Below are positions 17,801-25,100 of a stretch of DNA of 64,000 bases, piece after piece (positions within the stretch are counted from its first letter, which is position 1; each line of letters opens with the position of its first letter). Location of the stretch: NCBI RefSeq assembly GCF_024124545.1, contig NZ_JAMXSF010000006.1:62001-126000 (forward strand), written 5' to 3'. The notes beneath the pieces are model-generated. The model was not told the DNA's origin. It worked only from the letters and a program-made list of their open reading frames with translations, and searched no databases. A program made the translations under genes and the position numbers. This DNA is from Pseudoalteromonas sp. XMcav2-N (GTDB lineage: Bacteria > Pseudomonadota > Gammaproteobacteria > Enterobacterales > Alteromonadaceae).

Positions 17801-20060
17801 TATCTACTACCAGGTTAAGTCCTTAAATACACGCGGACAGGTGAGCCAGTACATCAAAGGTGGTAAGACGATGGCAGTCACCTATGACCCTGTTACCGGA
17901 GCTCTGACTCAATTTTCAGGTGAAGGAGAGCTTGAGGCCGTCCAGTCAGACAGTTATGCCTTTGATGGTCTGGGTAACCTGATTAATCGTACCCTGACCG
18001 GGTTTGAGCTGGAAACGTTTGGCTATGATGAGCTCAATCGGGTGACGCATATCAATGGTACACAACAGTTTGAATACGACAGTAATGGTAACCTCAGAAA
18101 AATAGGGAAATGGCACCAGACATATGGGGAGCATGGTGCAGCGCCCCATGCGCTAACTACCAGAAGCAATTCGATTAACTCAGGTGGTAATGGAAGTGGT
18201 ACGCCTATCATTCTTCCGCCACCACCACCCAAGTTCGATACCTGGGGGAGCGAGGAGGCGCAAAGCAATGCGACACTTCAAAGTCGTTTTGCAGCACCAT
18301 TGAGTAACGCGAATATTGCGGATAGTGTTTACGTAACAGAATCTTATTTTTACGATGCAAATGGCAACCAGACGCGTATGAAGCGTGATGGAGTAACAAC
18401 ACGGACCCTCAAATATAGCACACGTAACAAAGTGAAGGAAATCGAAGGCCGTAGTGAAACAGTGACCTTCGACTACGACATTAACAACCGTCGCTACAAG
18501 CGGGAAGATGGCAGTCAGACGGTCTATTATGTAGGGGCGCTGGAGTTAACGACCAAGTCGGGCAATGACAAGCAGGCTTTCATTAAGCGTTATGTGGGTA
18601 ATGATGCGACGATAAAGTACACCTCGGGCGATGAACAGGCTCCTGGCAGCACGATACAGTGGCTGTTTACGGACCATCAGGGATCGATTGTGGCTATTAC
18701 CGATCAGTATTTTAATGTTGTAAAGCGCATGAGCTACGACGTGTTTGGCCAATTGCGTACATCAGAATCTGAAACGGAAAAAGCTGCGAAGGCGGTTGGG
18801 TTGCACCCTGACCTGGCGTTCCTGTTTGATATTTCTGACAACACCCGCGGTTATACGGGACATGAGCCCGTAATGCTTGACGGTGAAAGCCGTATCATAC
18901 ATATGAATGGCCGCATTTATGACGCACTTACCGGGCGCTTTATGCAGCCGGATCCCGTCACGCAGGCACCGGGCAATTTGCAAAACTACAATACCTATAG
19001 TTATGTGTATAACAACCCGCTGTCTTATACCGACCCGAGTGGCTATATTATTAAGCCACTGAAAAAGCTGAGGCGGAATATCATTCGTGCGACGGCTAAG
19101 GTATTTGGTAAAGAGTTAACAAATATTGTAGGAACAGCGCTGGCAGCGCAATGTGGCCCAGGAGCACCTGCGTGTATTGCGATCTGGAATTATGAATATA
19201 ACCGCGCTATGGGCGTTCCACCAGAGTATGCCAGAAACTCGGCGTATATTGCCTTTATGAGTGCCCATGTACTGACCCAAATTGGTGGGAACTTCAACAA
19301 GGTAGGTGCGAAAAACTTGGCTAAGTATGGTAGCGTTGAAGCTGCCAAAAGCGCTGGTCTGCATAGCTTTGGTGGCAACATGTTGACTACCGGGCAGGTG
19401 GCGGCACAAATCACAGCACATGCCGTTATTGGCGGAATCTCTTCTGTAATGAGCGACGGAAAGTTTGGTCATGGTTTCTTTAGTGCGGGGATCACAAAAG
19501 GAGTTGGCGGGGCTTACTTGCCTGGAGGTGGCGAGTTGACAGCCACACAGATAGCCCAGGGAACGGTTATCTCTGCAGCCATTGGTGGTACAGCATCAGA
19601 GATTTCTGGAGGCAAGTTCTCTAATGGTGCTCAATTCGGTGCTATGCAGTATTTGTATAATCAAAGTTTTGCGACGCGCGCTAAGAAATGGTTAAAAAGA
19701 AACTTTGCTGATGTAGCTGATGCAGCTTCAGAGCTTGTACCTGACGGGTATAGTGGCAATGTTAATTCATTTGATCATAAGTATTTAGGTGGATGTGCAA
19801 GGAACAATGTTTATAATATGTGCTCGCAAAGGGTAGATGATTGGAGAACTGTCATGGGATTAGAGGGGTATGGAAGAACTCCTCTCACATATGCAATTGA
19901 ATTTATTGAGCATGAGATGACAAACTATCAAGTATGTAAGCAATACTGTTTAGGTGCAGATTGGACTCCACTTGATAAGTATATCCCAGCTGCGCCAGAT
20001 GAACTATTAATGCTTGCAGATCCACAAGGGTCTTTCTTTGAGCAAGTACTCGGAAATTAA
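8892..20060 (+). CDS. giant Sec-exported SpvB/TcB-RHS polymorphic toxin-like protein
   Basis: This 3722-residue protein starts one base after the preceding stop. In order it has a Sec signal peptide (1-25, AHA cleavage); Ig-like domains (about 160-800); a PQQ-like propeller (about 887-1077); a DUF4214-like segment (about 1195-1255, YWQGLLDEGMSRANLV); and a Ca-loop DDDGDG near 1265. An SpvB domain spans about 1430-1700. Seven FG-GAP-type Asp-rich loops between about 1747 and 2130 (for example DFNGDGYSD) are followed by a TcB-middle-like part and YD repeats from about 2530 to 3080. Then come a Pro-rich linker (about 3100-3117) and the RHS core end (3321-3386) with NGRIYDALTGRF and DPSGY. The variable tip is 3387-3722. 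The TcB plus TcC order in one chain implies a closed RHS cocoon that carries the tip as cargo. Target and tip activity are unknown. Confidence 0.88.
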   Translation: MRYNKQLLITFFALLVSFFSLEAHAIPVFNNCFLKNSYELPYSSSLKITLTGNYEEYYFPETGSQYTSFQGIHSLYKGNNKLHGWTTRILRESELPAGLKHATEDYYVPLLVTSNMTVGKYDLVVRMTTADHEEVDDPYSQVPSYIPYDHDCVVKIDIFNLTKPEIRSTSPSSDTQIVQDQPLTVSFTAFDAGADYASFNIYRGTTRLSPSCSSSNGNKSKTCKVSYGKNGLGLGEHTFKATVKDSRGYDVTATRKVTVKEKNTAPIISNFSVSPDIGAVGQAISVSFTVKDNDTQSYNKLSHVTLQRDSQDPVTVSQQDCALLGEGYKSCTLNFGTINADNAQTSITLTVYDKERANDSSSDTVKFVPADLTVSSISVSPVTPFIDDIVKVTANLNSGLEYLDTLQLCAMRGGRFTQGAPCPSSAIISSACNKTNGSCSAFYNLAGYSTPANFKVYAANKFGDTEESLLTVMPKSYFGGALSINALPGTSHIVGNPVSFVALIGAINKNSETLKRIELKSGETLLQSYSVNIPLSRDKAVEHHFSWTPEVVRSNMPVSAVLYDDKNQLVHTSSVYLDIVYPDTPKPGLPKLIINPAGAGTYQVVASELSNTRQLNFSATVNGADKAILPNAEIKSPGDSASVQLDVNYADHNKTLRVCVLASNYLISGDEAIPDTFKEADQQVCVTQQITHPKPIPETPKFSALKSQVSGKYTVQWQQQNDGATNVFRLYRWNGLPSDRDLSELIYEGAENQVTINSPEQGHVTYEIHACFDDSTCTAGQQFTVEHLPPYIQSASVVQCGTQRCLDVKGIGFSATQSTLQLQLRQTAETYSYSFLTLVPDGFQQPLSNYIADKLIEGGAYLKIGNGVKHNQLPVHSSIVVSGSGSDNGPDLLSRGFTFSGNGILYAGSESGLNAYIVTPEQKFELKWTHETPAGLAEASKYDDVVAMPVVKSNTSLTQGGIYDDVYFGSRNNRFYRIKHDITNANESSKRVVWLFDTRGPIVAPAQLSKVYGAELPVVYVGSLDEALYALNADTGEVYWHYLLPDSGGIVAQPQVSADGYVYVQTKKDVYVISPGLIKQNAMHWKGLGELEKLLNEHFPQWRDTIEGDAKLLHPEQRDEVIWTLTELMFVLRNEYPTKDQINILSYLVTNNLLSIEEVTRLILSSVTEDNVAIYSNIAMSNEDFALAMIAKVKNISHHEAKAVLVGGKNYVYWQGLLDEGMSRANLVLELLFYRSEQYDQLTLKTLNYFYDFCSTNEACNYSADDDGDGLSFAAELALGTDPFDKSDGLQTPTLVLESQNFGNLSFVFSSSGAVEQYVLEKSENGQSYEIDTWVKASKSGENAQSSDSTSHLVSVPNGSFKFRIKACVSVALEPGAEKTFCSQQYSEALHVLVQDSVAMSNINLHLPDLAVREPTHDMYARALHARLTPTQGNFRVTENGSAGYTVPIELPSGIAGVTPQVTLNYDSQAGNSNVALGWSIGAGGAISRCPQTLAQDGQFKPLTFTQSDRFCLGGQRLIPADVEGDFDDYNTLETYVLELDSQVTVAKISTADSVEFLVKGKDGTLKRFGGKADNEVRLGGRNDRTLTWLLHSVYDNMQAEDTAIKYEYSASVSGHVLGEAEKVLTKITYSGNSVEFDYRSGDIRRAGYVFDGLMSSERAELQNIIVKNHYKRVISRFELGTETTVNGLRLLTSVKQCDAGSVCKLPIQFSYDTFSDSLTYTESSTVYGLPYDENGNHRLAAMLSVDSEGDGVPEIAVLERYEDKDYKLCLLKKGRNRNDEASRFVCTSFVRGDDEVSVSVESIDYNNDGKQELFVNMKKDYDSNYKRDYFTIYELVGQTLQRVDIDDIFKHSTLESNLYFKEPKFADFNGDGYSDIVYKRDTGETAYVRYFDPVENVFSVPLDVTVYGTNWSASVSEEDGEWYVADMNADGLADIVSLKCNELNKCDEKQSNSVLVNYNRGSIETNYPDAGALALQFESQQIVSTKKVRSLQLMDANADGLIDLLFLDVSEWDKYKGDQAGSWQLWINKSQSEPMFERNFTYDVDLDLSDRSEIHKDVTTPTAIDVDRNGKPDLFFRGKLDINWTHFEWSPQKNTLDQVDRFSISTATLRSISGDYLTSFDFDSDGNNDLLFKKGPFIEIRYDQSMMATSGLLRTVTQGYGSKTEIDYASMTDPDVYKGNVIAFTQDEAVKRTDLKVNKYIAPIQLVSKVTTDSPDSTNVGTVSIDYFYEGARVQFGGRGMLGFQSLTTTSYKQEQQSDEQYAIVTTTRYLQHFPFTGMPVSTDKYFKKVGEADTFMSPTKYLTRAYNTYKYVEIEHRGGKAYQALLQNARECDARLNSNYTISGYGCSETAMTHDKDNNANLIESVVTKFNVNTSDIYTFIRSGNAGTALSKVTTTNEYTGTAQAKRFGRITKATAKHTDGSGNNGISKTSEFVYYGASDTHPYMLKQEIIAPGGSCDAQLTKTYIYDDVGNIKLTKTSNDSDQCESKDKQTRVTEHVYDADGRYLRYSLQNVDTAPADLSAGLKGSDTLVAKSAEVLVRNEHGAPTKILSPSGMYTYKLYDTFGSAIGQYQTTGAHSYTYLRECAELQCSVKSERYVNGELLETQYLDKAGRPYKSIVPSVLGAPLETTNVYDTYGRLLQTQAHRAKPVKTYHDIFDRVQKVVDENSGMTTETTFSGLESTTTISGHIGNESSASQSTTTTKNALGQVVQATDSMGNTLTYTYDVMGNQDTVSSSADNGRILLDNEYDALGRRVELKDADRGTWAYTYNAFGELTSQTDARKVTQFFTYDLLGRKTHQTQEVGAAADGKDSAAYLQTEIISEGDSTWEYGTEASNVHQLISASQGQDWRQFYFYDNFGRAVATLTSLERASACNKDDVELDSNHYDLRIKVSDPDNLPAIADPLTSLCVIQQQAYDAHGRLAFQFDDYRRMNNGGEDKYIEARGVKNTYQYGQLFERREAREGSRGRIYYQVKSLNTRGQVSQYIKGGKTMAVTYDPVTGALTQFSGEGELEAVQSDSYAFDGLGNLINRTLTGFELETFGYDELNRVTHINGTQQFEYDSNGNLRKIGKWHQTYGEHGAAPHALTTRSNSINSGGNGSGTPIILPPPPPKFDTWGSEEAQSNATLQSRFAAPLSNANIADSVYVTESYFYDANGNQTRMKRDGVTTRTLKYSTRNKVKEIEGRSETVTFDYDINNRRYKREDGSQTVYYVGALELTTKSGNDKQAFIKRYVGNDATIKYTSGDEQAPGSTIQWLFTDHQGSIVAITDQYFNVVKRMSYDVFGQLRTSESETEKAAKAVGLHPDLAFLFDISDNTRGYTGHEPVMLDGESRIIHMNGRIYDALTGRFMQPDPVTQAPGNLQNYNTYSYVYNNPLSYTDPSGYIIKPLKKLRRNIIRATAKVFGKELTNIVGTALAAQCGPGAPACIAIWNYEYNRAMGVPPEYARNSAYIAFMSAHVLTQIGGNFNKVGAKNLAKYGSVEAAKSAGLHSFGGNMLTTGQVAAQITAHAVIGGISSVMSDGKFGHGFFSAGITKGVGGAYLPGGGELTATQIAQGTVISAAIGGTASEISGGKFSNGAQFGAMQYLYNQSFATRAKKWLKRNFADVADAASELVPDGYSGNVNSFDHKYLGGCARNNVYNMCSQRVDDWRTVMGLEGYGRTPLTYAIEFIEHEMTNYQVCKQYCLGADWTPLDKYIPAAPDELLMLADPQGSFFEQVLGN

Positions 20061-20061
20061 C

Positions 20062-20742
20062 ATGTACTACATTCTATTGTTTTTTTTGTTTTTTATACCC
20101 AATGTATTCTCTTTTGATCTGAATGTGCAGATACCCTCAGAAACGTTTTGTCAGAAACTGGAAGAAGGTGGGGCTATGAATCAGAAGGAGCCTGATTTAA
20201 ACCGGCCACACATGAATGATCTTTTTATAAGTCAATTGAATACATTTGGTAGGTGCCTATATAAAAAAGGAAAGGAAAAGGAGGCTATTGAGTTTTGGCT
20301 ACTTGCGTCGTCTTATGGCTCTGAACATGGCGCCGAACTTGCGGGTAGTTACCTGTTTAACCATGCCAGCAGCTCTACAGAGCTATTGTCTGCGATGTCA
20401 ATTTTGAGAGGGGTAGGGCAGTCAAATACAAAGGCGCTCAATCGATTTCATATTCAATCAGCGCTGGCGATATTAAAAGGTGAGTATCTTAATAAAAGCA
20501 ATAAACTAGCGCTATACAATCTATACACTGCAATGAAAAATGGGTCAGCTGAAGCTGCCTACCTCATTGCATACTTTAAAGAAACAGGGGTTTTTCCAAA
20601 TAAAAACGAACAATACTCAGAAGAATATTGGATAGCGATTGGAGACAAACTGCTTGGGGAGGCTTCGTATAAAGTATTTACCCATGAGGCGATATTAAGT
20701 GATTTGTATGGGCCATCACTGAGGCAGCTAATAGAAAAATAG
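20062..20742 (+). CDS. exported Sel1-like small protein, candidate immunity protein
   Basis: This 226-residue protein begins one base after the RHS stop. Starts further upstream would lie inside the RHS gene and lack the signal peptide. The start at ATG 20062 gives a strongly hydrophobic signal peptide (residues 1-17, NVFS then FDLN). The mature part is alpha-helical, with Sel1/TPR-like units such as AIEFWLLASSYGSEHGAEL and NLYTAMKNGSAEAAYLI. I cannot name a family. Position directly after a variable RHS tip, base composition as AT-rich as that tip, and an export signal fit an immunity protein that neutralises the tip in the periplasm. That role is inferred from context only. Alternatively it could be an accessory chaperone. 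Confidence 0.7.
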   Translation: MYYILLFFLFFIPNVFSFDLNVQIPSETFCQKLEEGGAMNQKEPDLNRPHMNDLFISQLNTFGRCLYKKGKEKEAIEFWLLASSYGSEHGAELAGSYLFNHASSSTELLSAMSILRGVGQSNTKALNRFHIQSALAILKGEYLNKSNKLALYNLYTAMKNGSAEAAYLIAYFKETGVFPNKNEQYSEEYWIAIGDKLLGEASYKVFTHEAILSDLYGPSLRQLIEK

Positions 20743-20818
20743 TTTTAAGGCCGTTTGTAATGTATTTAAAGGATAAATAAGAGTTGCTTGGCGTGCAGGT
20801 AAAGTTACGTGGACAGCC

Positions 20819-20861
20819 ACCTAAAATTGGCGTACGGAATGTACGCCGTCTACCTTTAGGT
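20819..20861 (-). repeat. REP-like hairpin upstream of the RAYT gene
   Basis: Two nested perfect inverted repeats are present: outer ACCTAAA (20819-20825) with TTTAGGT (20855-20861), and inner GGCGTAC (20829-20835) with GTACGCC (20841-20847) around a 5-base loop. Read on the minus strand, GGTAG precedes the inner palindrome by two bases. A GTAG tetranucleotide followed by a hairpin is the known layout of REP elements handled by RAYT transposases. It lies 30 bases before the transposase ATG. I did not find a second copy in the window by eye. Confidence 0.75.
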
Positions 20862-20890
20862 GATTCTCAATGGATTGAGGATGCTAGATT

Positions 20891-21868
20891 ATGCCATCAG
20901 CAAGGAAGAGACAGGTCAGCCTGTCAGACACTAAATACTACCACTGCATATCCCGGTGTGTTCGCCGGGCATTTCTGTGCGGCGAAGACCGCGTAACGGG
21001 CAAGTCTTATGAGCATCGGCGAGACTGGGTTGAGGAAAAATTGCTGACCCTTGCTAAGGTGTTTTGCATTAATGTGTGTGGCTACGCGGTTATGAGCAAT
21101 CATACACATATCGTACTGTATGTAGATGATGTAAAAGCACAAAGGATATCAGACAGAGCAATCGTACTTCGCTGGCATAAACTGTTTAAAGGTAACTGGC
21201 TGACGCACAAGTTCATTCGTGGTGATGAGCTGAGCGCATCCGAGTATAGTATGCTGGCAGCTGGTATAGCTGAATTCAGACTACGGCTTGCGAGCATCAG
21301 CTGGTTTATGCGGGTGCTTAATGAAGACATTGCTCGTAGGGCGAATAAAGAAGGTGGTTGTACAGGTCGATTTTGGGAAGGGCGATTTAAGTCACAGGCT
21401 TTACTGGATGAAGCGGCACTGGCAGCGTGCCTGGCTTATGTTGACCTGAACCCCGTCAGAGCCAAAATGGCCGAGACTCCGGAAATGTCAGATTATACCA
21501 GCATTAAAAAGCGTATTGAGCATGCACTGCAAGGTAAGCAACCCAAAAGCTTACTGCGTTTTGCGGGTAACCCAAGAAAGCACAGGCCCAAAGGGCTACC
21601 GTTTGAGCTAACTTATTATATTCAACTGGTTGAGTTAACAGGCCGATGCATGCGTGCAGATAAGCGAGGTTACATCAGCGATAGCCAACCATTGCTGACA
21701 CGATTGCAAATAGAGCCAGACAACTGGCTCAAACTGACTACGCAGTTTACAAAGGTCTTTCATGGTGCAGTGGGGCGAAAGCAAGCGATGACAGATTACT
21801 GTGAACATCTTCATAAAAGGCGACGTGCCAACTTGACTCAGTGCGAGTGCGAGCGATTACTGGGTTAA
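20891..21868 (+). CDS. REP-associated tyrosine transposase (RAYT, Y1_Tnp/IS200-like)
   Basis: This 325-residue Y1 transposase-like protein is of the REP-associated type. RAYTs cut and rejoin single-stranded REP hairpins through an HUH-fold nuclease. The metal-binding HUH-type motif is His71-Thr-His73 in MSNHTHIVL. The catalytic tyrosine is probably Tyr183 in LAYVDLNPVRA, after the family-typical GRFWEGRFKSQALLDE. The C-terminal 120 residues are basic. The length matches the long RAYT group common in marine gammaproteobacteria. A REP hairpin lies directly upstream, supporting a functional pair. The gene looks intact, is not flanked by target-site duplications that I can see, and was probably domesticated rather than being a free insertion sequence. 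Confidence 0.9.
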   Translation: MPSARKRQVSLSDTKYYHCISRCVRRAFLCGEDRVTGKSYEHRRDWVEEKLLTLAKVFCINVCGYAVMSNHTHIVLYVDDVKAQRISDRAIVLRWHKLFKGNWLTHKFIRGDELSASEYSMLAAGIAEFRLRLASISWFMRVLNEDIARRANKEGGCTGRFWEGRFKSQALLDEAALAACLAYVDLNPVRAKMAETPEMSDYTSIKKRIEHALQGKQPKSLLRFAGNPRKHRPKGLPFELTYYIQLVELTGRCMRADKRGYISDSQPLLTRLQIEPDNWLKLTTQFTKVFHGAVGRKQAMTDYCEHLHKRRRANLTQCECERLLG

Positions 21869-22133
21869 CACTTTTCCTTCAGTGTTGTTCCGATTTATCT
21901 AAGTTCAGGCTTGGATGCGCTTTCGTATTACCCGGATTTGACTATTCTTCAGGGTTTTGTGGTGAAACTTACGATTTTCGCTATTCGAGGCTTATAGAAA
22001 GCGCACCCTTCAATAGTTCAATTTAGAACATAGGCTCCATATTTTAGGCTGTGTTACGCCACGCGGTATACTCATATCCCTTCCCCATTTGTTCTCACGG
22101 ACACGCTTTAAAGTGTGTCAAAGTCGTACTTCT

Positions 22134-25100
22134 TTATTGCCGCTGCTGTGACTTTTCTAACAGCAAAGCCTCTAAATCCGTCTGGCTCATAGGTTTGGCG
22201 TAAAAGTACCCCTGGCCAAAGTCGCAGCCTGCCTGTTTGAGCAGTTCATGTTGCGTGGCGGTTTCTATTCCTTCAGCAATCACTTTGAGCCCCAGCTGGT
22301 GTGCCATCATGATCATGGTTTCACACAGCACCAGATCGTCTTCGTTGTGTTCTATGCCGTCAACAAAGCGTTTGTCTATCTTGATAAAGTCGGTGTCCAT
22401 TTGCTTAAGATAAGCCAGGGAGGAGTAACCGGTACCAAAATCATCCAGTGCGACCGAAAAGCCTTGCTGGATAAGCTGACCAAGCCGTGCCTGACTGCGG
22501 CCTTCTCCTTGCATCATCAGGCCTTCAGTGATTTCAATGACCACGTCTTCGGGTTGCAAATTGGCGTTGTGGAGCTGTTCTTGCCACTTCAGCAGGCTGG
22601 TGTGTTTGGCATTGAACTGTACCGGTGACACATTCAGGCTGATCTGAAACGTGCCATAATGTTGCTGCAACCGCTTAAGCATGAGCAGGGTTTGTTGAAA
22701 GGCAAATTCACCCAGCTGATGGATCAGCTGAGTTTCTTCCGCCAGCGGAATAAAGTGGCCGGGGCTGATCATGCCTTTATCGGGGTGCTGCCAGCGGATC
22801 AGGGCTTCGGCTTTATGGATCTGCTGATCTTGCATGTTCACAATGGGCTGGTAATACATCACAAACTGCGCGTCGGATAATGCCTGACGCATGTCTCTGA
22901 GCATTAATAAGCGCTGCTCGCTTTGCTGGCGTAAAGTAGAATCGAAACACGCATATCCGTTACGGCCCTGATCTTTGGCCCGATACATGGCCTGATCGGC
23001 CGCTTTTAGCAATAACTCACTGCTGTCACCATCACGGGGGCTCAGTGCAATGCCAATGCTGGCACCCACATGGCAGGACTCTCCATCCAAAACAAAGTCC
23101 TGTTTAAATACTCGCTGAACCCGCTCTGCCAGGGCGATGGCTTTTGCCTCACTATTGCAGTGCTCACAAATGATGACAAATTCATCACCGCCGATCCGCG
23201 AAAGAGTGACGCCAGTCTGCTCAAGTGATTGCAATGCTCTGGCTACCAGGGTGAGTAGTTGATCGCCGTAGTAGTGTCCCAGGGTGTCGTTGATATCCTT
23301 AAAATGGTCAATGTCCATTAACAGTATGGCCAGTTGCTTACCTGGCTCTGCCAGCAGATTATTGAGATGCTTTTTAAGACTGGTCCGGTTGGGCAGATCG
23401 GTTAATGAGTCATAGTGACTTTGTCGCCAAAGTTGCTCATCTTTGAGTTTATTGTCGGTTATATCGGTGAAAATCGCGACTCTGCGATAGGCTTCCTGTT
23501 GTTCATCATAGACGGTATCTATGGTCAGCCATTCGGTATACAGTTCCCCATTTTTTCTCTGGTTAATAATCTCGCCCTGCCAGCGGCCGGTATCGCTCAA
23601 TGCATGCCACATTTGGCGGTAAAAAGCGCGATCGTGTTTGCCTGAATTGAGTATGGCGGTGGTTTTGCCAATTGCTTCATGCGCAGAGAAACCTGTCACC
23701 TCGGTAAAGGCAAGGTTCACATCTAAGATATATCCATGAGCATCCGTGATCACCATGCCTTCACTTGAGTTGTTATAAACCAGCGCAGCCAGATTCAGTG
23801 CTTCTTCCTGTTGTTTGCGATGACTGATATCTCGGATCACAATAACGGCCTCTTCAGCATGACTCATTCCCTGGACTCTGACTTCGTAGCCTCGTTGGTT
23901 TTCGCCCTGCGTGTATTCCAGAAGCAGGTGCGGCTGATCTTTGAGCAACGTCAGAGCAACACGGATCCGTTTATTAATATGATGGGGAAATAGCTCACTC
24001 AGTGTATTGCCTTGCTGCACCAGCGAGCCATGCTTAGCAAGCACCTGTCCCTGAGTATCAACACGGAGGTAACTGTCGGGCAGCGCCGACAGCAAGGTCT
24101 GGAGTTCAGTGTGTTTATTTGTCAATTGCTGTTCAGTTTGCAAGCGCACCTTGGCCATGCTTTCAAAATGCGCACCCAGAACCGCAAGCTCCTGAGGCAT
24201 GGTGTGGCTGGTGAGGTCCAGTGTGCGTCCCTGTGCCAGAGCCGCAATGGCTTGTCTGAATTGCGTTAAGGGTTGCAACAGGGTTTTGTTGAGACGATAA
24301 CGTGCCAGCCAGATAAGCAGGCATAACAAGATAAAAAAGCTGCTTAAAACCAAGGCAAAGTGGCGCTGTGTTTGTTGCCAGGCACTTTCAAAGGGGAAAG
24401 CGAAATAAATGGTCAGTTCACCCCGTGCTGCCAACAAGGGCAGGCGAATGTACACATGGTGATGGCCATTGGCATCATTGAGCAGCACAGCCTGTTCATT
24501 CAGGCCTTCGGGCCAGTCTTCGCTAACGGCTCTGCCTAAAGGCGCATTGCTGTAGGGGTATTCTGCGACAATCGCTCGGGTATGATCGGCCACCATCACA
24601 CGGGTACCTTGAGGCAGCGTCAGCCTTGATAGTGAGCGACTCCAGTGCGACAGGCGTTTGACGGCAATGATCACCATGGCGAGCTGCCCGTCCTGATAGA
24701 CTGGGTGAGCAAAATTGAGCGTTGCACTGTTAATGCTTCTGTCATGCTGGTATTCCCCAATGCTGAATGTGCCTTCATCTATCGCTTGCTGAAAGTAGGG
24801 ACGATCGGCGATAGAGATTGGGCCTGATATTCGAGATAACGAGCAGGTGACGTTGCCATCCGGTGTGGCCAGACCAAAATTCGCGAAGCTGGGTGATAAG
24901 TGTTGTGCACTTGAAAGCAGCTGCGGACACACGCCTGGCTGATGTTGCAATTCTTTTGGCTGATAGGCCAATTGCTGCAGTAGCCTTTGTGTTGCGGCAA
25001 TTTCCGCATGCTGCAGCGTGGCAACCTGGTTGGCATACATTAACGCCTGCTGTTCCTGCATTTGTAGCATATTGCTGCGTTGCGCGAATAACAGAGCCAG

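Noticed and set aside
22095..22125. Hairpin GACACGCT/AGTGTGTC between RAYT and the GGDEF-EAL gene
   Set aside because: The stem has a G-T pair and no T run on either side, so it is too weak to call a terminator or second REP copy.
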